Assembly: GCA_026770595.1 (NCBI GenBank)
Contig: MU634656.1
Coordinates: 1 to 10,906 of the forward strand
Source: Ochromonadaceae sp. CCMP2298
Lineage: Eukaryota; Sar; Synurophyceae; Ochromonadales; Ochromonadaceae
DNA length: 10,906 bases
Reading direction: 5' to 3'
The stretch's first letter is position 1; every line of letters begins with the position of its first letter. This document shows positions 8,398 to 10,906 of the stretch, one piece after another. The translations under genes were made by a program, and so were the position numbers. The notes under the pieces are model-generated. The model had not been told where the DNA came from. It saw only the letters and a program-made list of their open reading frames with translations, and ran no database searches.

Positions 8398-10177
8398 TGG
8401 CGCCCCCCAGCGTGCGCCCAGCCCCGCGCCCGCGTCCCCCCCTGCTCGAGAGCGTGTTTCCCCCGAAGAACGCGGACCCCAGCTGCGAGTAGTGCTTGGT
8501 CTTGTTCACCTCGTGGGCGTCCACCTCGACCGGAGCGGCTAATCTATCAGAGACTGATCGGGGGCGCTGTGGGCAGGGGGTAGGAGAGTTGGGATTGGGA
8601 TGGTTAGAGTTTAGATATACGAGGGCATGGACACTCGCAGCACGATTGAGTGTGGATACAGTGTGTGAGCACGTAATATACAGTATGAGTACTGACTGAT
8701 AGTATGCACTTACCGCCTGTATGCCACTATCCAGCGGCGGCGGGGTGACCGGCAGCGTGCGGGGCTTGTTCGCTAGCGGGTTCACTGCGGAGCGCATTGG
8801 TGAATCGTCTGGGTCGACGGTAGGCTTCGCGATCACAGGTGTGTGCGGGGCTACTGCTACTGCTACTGGCACTGGCACTGGCACCGGCGCAGGTGCGGGT
8901 GTGGGTGCGGGTGTGGGTGCCAGGGCGGGTACCGCAAGCGGACCGGCGGCCGGTGCCGGTATGGGTGCGGTTTTGGGTGGGGTTGTGGGTTTGGTGGGTG
9001 TGGTTGGCTCTGCGTCCGATGACCTGAACCCAAAGGACAGACGTTTCGTCGACAGCCGCCGCAGCATGCTGGGGTACTTTCGGTCGGAGTCCCCTTCTAT
9101 CCCTGTCGCTTCTGTACCATCCTCTGACCCCTCTGATGCGGGAGAAAAGGGAGGAATAGCAGCGGGCGCAGCAAAGACAGCAGGAGCAGAAGCAGAGGAG
9201 GCAGGAGCAGCAGAGAGAGCAGCAGAGGGAGCAGCAGAGACTGTGGCAGACTCGTTCGATGTGGGTGCCCCTGAAGGTGGGGGTGGGGCTATGCGTGGGT
9301 GCGAGGTGCGGCGGTGCTGGTTGTACCGAGCCAGCAGACGCTCTCTGTTGGAGACTCCAGGCCCCGCCCCCGCAGCCCCCGCAGAGGCAGCGAAGGCGGC
9401 AGCAGCGGCTGGGGAAGCAATCATACTTGCGGAGCGGGAGGCCTTAACTCCTACCGGTACTACATCACTGGCCCCAGTGGGCGCATTAGAGAGGGACCTG
9501 CGTCTCTCGGCGATCGTGGGCACAGAGACTGGCACTGGCGCTGCAGGTGCAGATAGAGGTGCTTTAGCGGGGGCGGGGATAGGTGGAGTGGAGACTGGGA
9601 CTGGCGCGGCTACAGGTGCAGATAGAGGTGCTTCGGCCACGGGGATAGGTGGTGTGAAGACTGTGGGGACTGTGGGGGCTTTGGAAACAGTGACTGTGGG
9701 GAGAGAGGGGGATGTGTAGGCCTCGGACTTGTGCTCATCCTGGGCGGTATTTCTGCCTGCCGCAGAGGCGGAGGCACTGACCGACACTGGTGTTGCGATA
9801 ATGCTCTGCACGTCGGGGAGGGGCTTAATGGCAGAGCCGTTGAGCGAGCTGGGACTGGGACTAGGATGCTCGAAAAAAAAAGTGCTTTCCTCCACAGCCC
9901 CATCGCTCCCACTCCCGCGCGTCAGTGCGTGCGACGTCAGCACACTCCACCCGTGTAGACGCAGACTCTTAAGGATTTTGAATAGCTCCATCTCCCCATT
10001 ACTGGAATGCATCGTAAAGTGCCGCCCGTCTTTGTCTGCTGCGAAGGAGGCCCGCAGCGGCTCGACCACGAGGCCGTCCATATTATCCTGCGCCGCGTCC
10101 AGCACGAGCTCGAAGGTCGTGGAGGAGCCGCTCTTCGCGCACTTCAAGAGCAGCATTTTGGACCCGAATGAGTCCAT
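8384..10177 (-). CDS. Unrecognised protein: small N-terminal domain plus Pro/Ala/Ser-rich tail (join 10177-8714, 8566-8384)
   Basis: I do not recognise this protein. Spliced length is 548 residues (597 if the intron is retained). Residues 1-105 look folded: alternating hydrophobic stretches (KMLLLKCAK, FELVLDAA) and LFKILKSLRLHGWSVLTS near 65-82, ending STFFFEHP. The L..L...GW.V... pattern faintly recalls DUF4177-like small domains, but this is weak. Residues about 106-488 are Pro/Ala/Ser/Val-rich and probably disordered, with a near-duplicate block at 175-218 and a PAPTPAPAPVPVPVP stretch near 424-438. Basic kinase-type motifs stand out: RRRSLS 225-230, HRRTS 288-292, RRLSTKRLSF 373-382, and RPRSVS just after the splice junction. 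The C-terminus is Gly/Arg-rich (RGGRGRGAGR). The start is ATG 10177-10175, with an in-frame TGA nine codons upstream. No signal peptide or membrane segment is seen in the spliced form. It is convergent with the carboxylase. A scaffold or signalling role is speculation. Confidence 0.75.
   Translation of the reverse strand: MDSFGSKMLLLKCAKSGSSTTFELVLDAAQDNMDGLVVEPLRASFAADKDGRHFTMHSSNGEMELFKILKSLRLHGWSVLTSHALTRGSGSDGAVEESTFFFEHPSPSPSSLNGSAIKPLPDVQSIIATPVSVSASASAAGRNTAQDEHKSEAYTSPSLPTVTVSKAPTVPTVFTPPIPVAEAPLSAPVAAPVPVSTPPIPAPAKAPLSAPAAPVPVSVPTIAERRRSLSNAPTGASDVVPVGVKASRSASMIASPAAAAAFAASAGAAGAGPGVSNRERLLARYNQHRRTSHPRIAPPPPSGAPTSNESATVSAAPSAALSAAPASSASAPAVFAAPAAIPPFSPASEGSEDGTEATGIEGDSDRKYPSMLRRLSTKRLSFGFRSSDAEPTTPTKPTTPPKTAPIPAPAAGPLAVPALAPTPAPTPAPAPVPVPVPVAVAVAPHTPVIAKPTVDPDDSPMRSAVNPLANKPRTLPVTPPPLDSGIQAVSAYYQSVLILYITCSHTVSTLNRAASVHALVYLNSNHPNPNSPTPCPQRPRSVSDRLAAPVEVDAHEVNKTKHYSQLGSAFFGGNTLSSRGGRGRGAGRTLGGASKSP
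8567..8713 (-). other. Predicted 147-nt intron in the minus-strand gene
   Basis: On the minus strand the donor is GCG|GTAAGTGCA (first intron base 8713) and the acceptor CTGCCCACAG|CGCC (last base 8567). A CTCTAAC branch-site-like heptamer lies at 8609-8603, about 37 nt before the acceptor, followed by a pyrimidine-rich tract. The donor shares all nine bases GTAAGTGCA with the carboxylase intron, and both end CACAG. It is phase 0. The peptide it would encode (residues 489-537, with YYQSVLILYITC) is unlike the Pro/Ala-rich flanks, which supports removal. It has no in-frame stop and is 49 codons long, so retention would leave the frame intact. Confidence 0.8.
9524..9655 (-). repeat. In-frame tandem duplication of about 22 codons
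   Basis: Residues 175-196 (TPPIPVAEAPLSAPVAAPVPVS) and 197-218 (TPPIPAPAKAPLSAP-AAPVPVS form) are near copies differing by small in-frame indels. The DNA is also similar, with GGTGCAGATAGAGGTGCTT on the plus strand in both units (from about 9546 and 9615). It is a recent internal expansion in the disordered tail. Confidence 0.8.
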
Positions 10178-10486
10178 ATCGTTCTCGTTCGAGTACTCGT
10201 GTCAGGTAAGGCTGTGCAGGATCCTTAAGCCCGGGTCATTCCGCAGACGCAGCCTGTTCGGGCGGAGGCGAACGACGTCGGGGTCCGAAACGGTGAGCGG
10301 TCGCGCACGCTTCGATGTTCTGCTGATGTAGGACACAGGGCCAGGATTACAAGCTCGCAAACAACGGGCAGATCAGACAGTCAGATTGCCCTGGATTGGC
10401 AGCGGATCCAACAGTCCAAGCAAGGTGCGGCTTCAAATAACCCCCCCACCAAAATGATTGGACTAATAGGGGACATGGGAACTGTG

Positions 10487-10493
10487 TATATAG
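10487..10493. promoter_or_regulatory. TATA-like element
   Basis: TATATAG on the plus strand (CTATATA on the minus) stands in otherwise mixed sequence. On the plus strand an inverted CCAAT (GATTGG, 10456-10461) lies about 26 bp upstream, a natural promoter spacing. On the minus strand the unrecognised gene lies about 310 nt downstream. Which direction it serves, if any, cannot be decided from sequence. Confidence 0.35.
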
Positions 10494-10707
10494 GCGCTAC
10501 AGTCCATCATATTCAACATTGATGGTGCCATGTTTCCTGATACAACAAGATTACGGATATTATGCAAAACGGCTGCCTTTGTGATCAGCGATACGATGCA
10601 GCCTTGCAACACTGCCATCACTTCTCTCATATCCTTGCAACAGTCAGGTTGAGGTTGAAGTGATTTGGATTCAGAATCCCTGCGTGCTTGCAGTCAGATC
10701 ATCGGCC

Positions 10708-10733
10708 GACGTCAGCACAGATTGGTGACGTGG
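10708..10733. promoter_or_regulatory. CRE-like pair with abutting CCAAT box
   Basis: GACGTCA at 10708-10714 (TGACGTC on the other strand) is followed by ATTGG at 10721-10725 directly abutting TGACGTGG at 10726-10733. TGACGTGG is a strong bZIP (CRE/ATF6-type) core, and ATTGG is an inverted CCAAT. A second CCAAT lies at 10778-10782 inside a perfect inverted repeat, ATATTG-AAGC-CAATAT (10769-10784). The same two motif classes mark the desaturase/carboxylase region at the other end. Confidence 0.4.
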
Positions 10734-10906
10734 ACGCTCTCTGTGGCAGCAACTTGAAGAGAGCCGGAATATTGAAGCCAATATACAAGTGTGCAAGGAC
10801 GACGTGCACACAGCCAGGAAGCGATTTTTAGTGGGGGAACGAGATCAACTTGTAAGTCCCTCTCACTATTGTACTCTCGTTCTTCAGACGTAGAGCTTTA
10901 GGTTAA

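Larger units (their letters stand above)
10178..10906. promoter_or_regulatory. Upstream region of the minus-strand gene, no confident gene
   Basis: No convincing coding frame crosses this 729-bp stretch; codon-like GC bias fades beyond about 10330. For the minus-strand gene it should contain the leader and promoter. TATATA at 10492-10487 lies about 310 nt upstream of its ATG, with minus-strand CCAAT cores at 10461-10457 and 10399-10395. A CACAG ending at 10212 on the minus strand looks like the two intron acceptors and could mark a leader intron. A GTAAGT at 10852-10857 and a CAG ending at 10887 are plus-strand splice-like signals only 36 nt apart, too weak to call. Confidence 0.45.

Noticed and set aside
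8721-9719. Open frame of 332 codons on the plus strand
   Set aside because: It is the mirror of the Pro/Ala-rich minus-strand gene, reading as Gly/Ala/Val-rich low complexity. GC-rich repeats keep several frames open. No domain features were seen.
9729-10331. Open frame of 200 codons on the plus strand
   Set aside because: It lies antisense to the N-terminal domain of the minus-strand gene, whose frame has better domain-like character and an upstream stop. It has no recognisable motif.
10852-10887. A 36-nt plus-strand mini-intron (GTAAGT ... CAG)
   Set aside because: It is much shorter than the two supported introns and no coding frame joins across it. The GTAAGT could be a donor for an exon outside the window.

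Overview
The window is nuclear DNA from a eukaryote. Three things show this: a single-chain multidomain acetyl-CoA carboxylase (the eukaryotic cytosolic type), GT-AG introns that restore conserved reading frames, and metazoan/fungal-style poly(A) signals. Coding regions are GC-rich and introns are few and short (one in a 7-kb gene, one or two in the next), which suggests an intron-poor unicellular eukaryote. Parts of the carboxylase read as fungal or opisthokont-like, but a stramenopile or other protist cannot be excluded by eye.

Layout, left to right. (1) 1-204, minus strand: the first 68 codons of a membrane delta-9 acyl-CoA (stearoyl-CoA type) desaturase, running off the left edge. (2) 205-845: a shared intergenic region between divergent genes, with at least five direct copies of an ATGACG (CRE/bZIP-like) motif, one inverted copy, four CCAAT-box cores and an AT-rich palindrome. 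(3) 846-7884, plus strand: a complete acetyl-CoA carboxylase of 2278 residues in two exons, split by a 202-nt intron (1029-1230) whose 3' end is seven tandem TCCTATGC units. (4) 7885-8383: a convergent 3' intergenic region with ATTAAA (+) and AATAAA (-) poly(A) signals and a G-rich GTAGG repeat able to form a quadruplex. (5) 8384-10177, minus strand: an unrecognised protein (548 residues if spliced) with a small N-terminal domain and a long Pro/Ala/Ser-rich tail carrying RRxS motifs. It is interrupted by a 147-nt intron that keeps the frame if retained. (6) 10178-10906: upstream DNA of that gene with a TATA-like site, CCAAT boxes and CRE-like cores, possibly also the promoter of a gene off the right edge.

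Functionally, the left half is a lipid-synthesis pair. Acetyl-CoA carboxylase makes malonyl-CoA, the committed precursor for fatty-acid synthesis and elongation, and the desaturase puts the first double bond into the saturated acyl-CoA products. Head-to-head placement across one motif-rich 641-bp region suggests co-regulation. No mobile element, CRISPR array, tRNA, rRNA or bacterial operon was seen.
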